Assembly (NCBI GenBank): GCA_024644425.1
Contig: JAHELA010000022.1
Location: forward strand, 1 to 15,714
DNA: 15,714 nucleotides
Source: Nitrosomonadaceae bacterium
Lineage (GTDB): Bacteria; Pseudomonadota; Gammaproteobacteria; Burkholderiales; Nitrosomonadaceae
Direction: 5' to 3'
Part shown: positions 14,789 through 15,714 of the stretch, piece by piece
How positions within the stretch are numbered: position 1 is the stretch's first letter
Layout of the letters: every line of letters begins with the position of its first letter
Notes under the pieces: generated by a model
The model's database searches: none
Told to the model about the DNA's origin: nothing
What the model saw: the letters and a program-made list of their open reading frames with translations, nothing else
Program-made: the position numbers and the translations under genes

Positions 14789-15541
14789 ATGTTGAAGCTC
14801 TACCAGCTCGAGCGTACTTGGGGCATCCCTAACTTAATCCATTTCTGTTGTAAAATAGAAACATATTTGCGAATGGCTGATATAGAGTATGAAGTTAAGA
14901 CAATACTTCCTTTAACTGCACCTAAGGGAAAGCTGCCCTATATAGAAGATGGCGAGATTAAGTTAGAAAACTCGCAATTTATTATCCAGTATCTGAAAAA
15001 AATAATAATGATCTGGATGAAGGTCTAAATAAAACAGAGCTGGCCTTATCCTTAGTAATGCAGCACTTACTTAAAAAACATTTATATTGGGCATCAATGT
15101 ATTCGCGATGGCAATACTTGGATACAAACTGGCAGATCAATAAAAAAGCTATTTTTAGTGTAATGCCACCTGTATTAGAGAAATAGCAGCTATTTATTTT
15201 AGAAATAAGATCAAGAAACAAATTTATGGTCATGGTATTGGACGACATAATGCTGACGAAATATTCAAGCTAGATATGTTGGACATCGATGCGCTATCGT
15301 CTTTCTTAGACAATAAAAATATTTCCTTGGTAAACAACCGACTACACTAGACGCCAGTGCATTTGGAATTTTAATTAATACCTTAGGTTACCCAATCGAA
15401 TCACCATTAAAAGATTATGGTTTATTAAAAGTTAATTTGACAAATTTTATTGCCCGCATCAAGAAGCTTTACTATCCTGATTTAATGATAATTTTTTGTA
15501 GCAGACTAGAGCATCCATTAAAGAAAAAAGTTGAAATCTAG
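14789..15541 (+). pseudogene. Decayed glutathione S-transferase/metaxin-like gene (three frameshifts)
   Basis: The reading starts at ATG 14789 (MLKLYQLERTWGIPN) and shows a thioredoxin-fold GST N-domain: FCCKIETYLRMADIEYEV, then PKGKLPYIEDG and NSQFIIQYLK. It then breaks three times. After the A7 run at 14996-15002 the protein resumes in another frame (NDLDEGL, then HLYWASMYSRW) and stops at 15184. From about 15170 a third frame gives IYGHGIGRHNADEI and DIDALSSFL and stops at 15348. From about 15330 a fourth gives PTTLDASAFG and PIESPLKDYG, ending at 15541. Joined together, these make about 250 residues in the order expected for the GST/Tom37 family, so this is one gene with three net one-base losses. 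Assembly error is possible, but neighbouring genes are intact. The original substrate is unknown. Bases 14662-14788, between the tRNA and this relic, hold no clear site. Confidence 0.88.
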
Positions 15542-15714
15542 TATGCCAATACTATTGAACTGACAACAACGCCAAGTTTTTACACTAAATATGAGTTATT
15601 GGGTCTATAAAATTCCGGGTGGTGAGCTGCCTGCTGGTTGATTTATTTGGTAATTCGGGCGATACTCACGGTACTGGAAAGAGCGATACAGCGTGGGTTC
15701 TGTCGGTTTATGTA
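15542..15714. other. Right-edge stretch without a supportable gene
   Basis: A tiny plus-strand frame starts at ATG 15592 (SYWVYKIPGGELPAG) and stops after about 16 codons. Another plus frame (VIRAILTVLERAIQRGF) is open from about 15636 to the edge. On the minus strand a frame is open from the edge for about 36 codons (ending SSPPGIL). None has enough length to choose. The last 100 bases look richer in G+C than the preceding relic, so a different gene may begin or end here. Confidence 0.3.

Noticed and set aside
14585..15714. Genomic island attachment site at tRNA-Arg
   Set aside because: No integrase gene and no downstream copy of the tRNA 3' end could be seen in the window.
1..15714. CRISPR array, insertion sequence or toxin-antitoxin/defence module
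   Set aside because: No regularly spaced repeats, transposase, or small paired toxin-antitoxin frames were found. All sizeable non-shadow frames are assigned to housekeeping or pilus families.

Overview
The window looks like a chromosomal segment of a moderately AT-rich Gram-negative proteobacterium, most likely a betaproteobacterium. The nitrosomonad/methylophile relatives are my best guess, but this is inference from gene content and protein flavour: an MSHA-type secretin locus, a split P1/P2 glycine dehydrogenase, a membrane-anchored cytochrome c5-like protein, ApaH and a tandem glycine riboswitch. No phage, CRISPR array or intact insertion sequence is visible.

Left part (1-5528, all minus strand): a type II secretion/MSHA-pilus-like block. 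Reading in the direction of transcription, it runs: a sigma-54-dependent response regulator resembling PrsR; an ExeA/MshM-type AAA ATPase with a C-terminal membrane anchor; a 364-bp gap; the secretin lipoprotein MshL; and the N-terminal part of an MshN-like membrane protein that runs off the left edge. MshL carries a long Gly tract with a C8 (G8 on the coding strand) homopolymer, a charged insertion, and a 9-bp tandem repeat at its 3' end. That repeat sits next to the ribosome binding site of the next gene.

Centre (5529-11021, plus strand): a glycine catabolism operon. A sigma-70-like promoter is followed by a two-aptamer glycine riboswitch and an intrinsic terminator just before gcvT, then gcvT-gcvH-gcvPA-tpx-gcvPB. 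Aminomethyltransferase, lipoyl H protein and the two halves of P protein make up three of the four components of the glycine cleavage system; the L protein (lipoamide dehydrogenase) is not here. A thiol peroxidase gene sits between the two P-protein subunit genes.

Right-centre (11149-14434): a PfkB-family sugar/nucleoside kinase and a PlsC-family acyltransferase on the plus strand. The latter converges on apaH with an 80-bp coding overlap. Upstream of apaH on the minus strand is a cytochrome c5-like protein, for which a GTG start with a good Shine-Dalgarno is preferred over the longest ORF.

Right edge (14585-15714): tRNA-Arg(CCG) with encoded CCA, then a decayed glutathione S-transferase/metaxin-like gene with three separate one-base losses, then 173 bp with no supportable gene. 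I see no clearly new defence or biosynthetic system. The least ordinary points are the peroxidase inside the glycine-regulated operon, the repeat-bearing secretin with its regulator neighbour, and the GST relic beside the tRNA.
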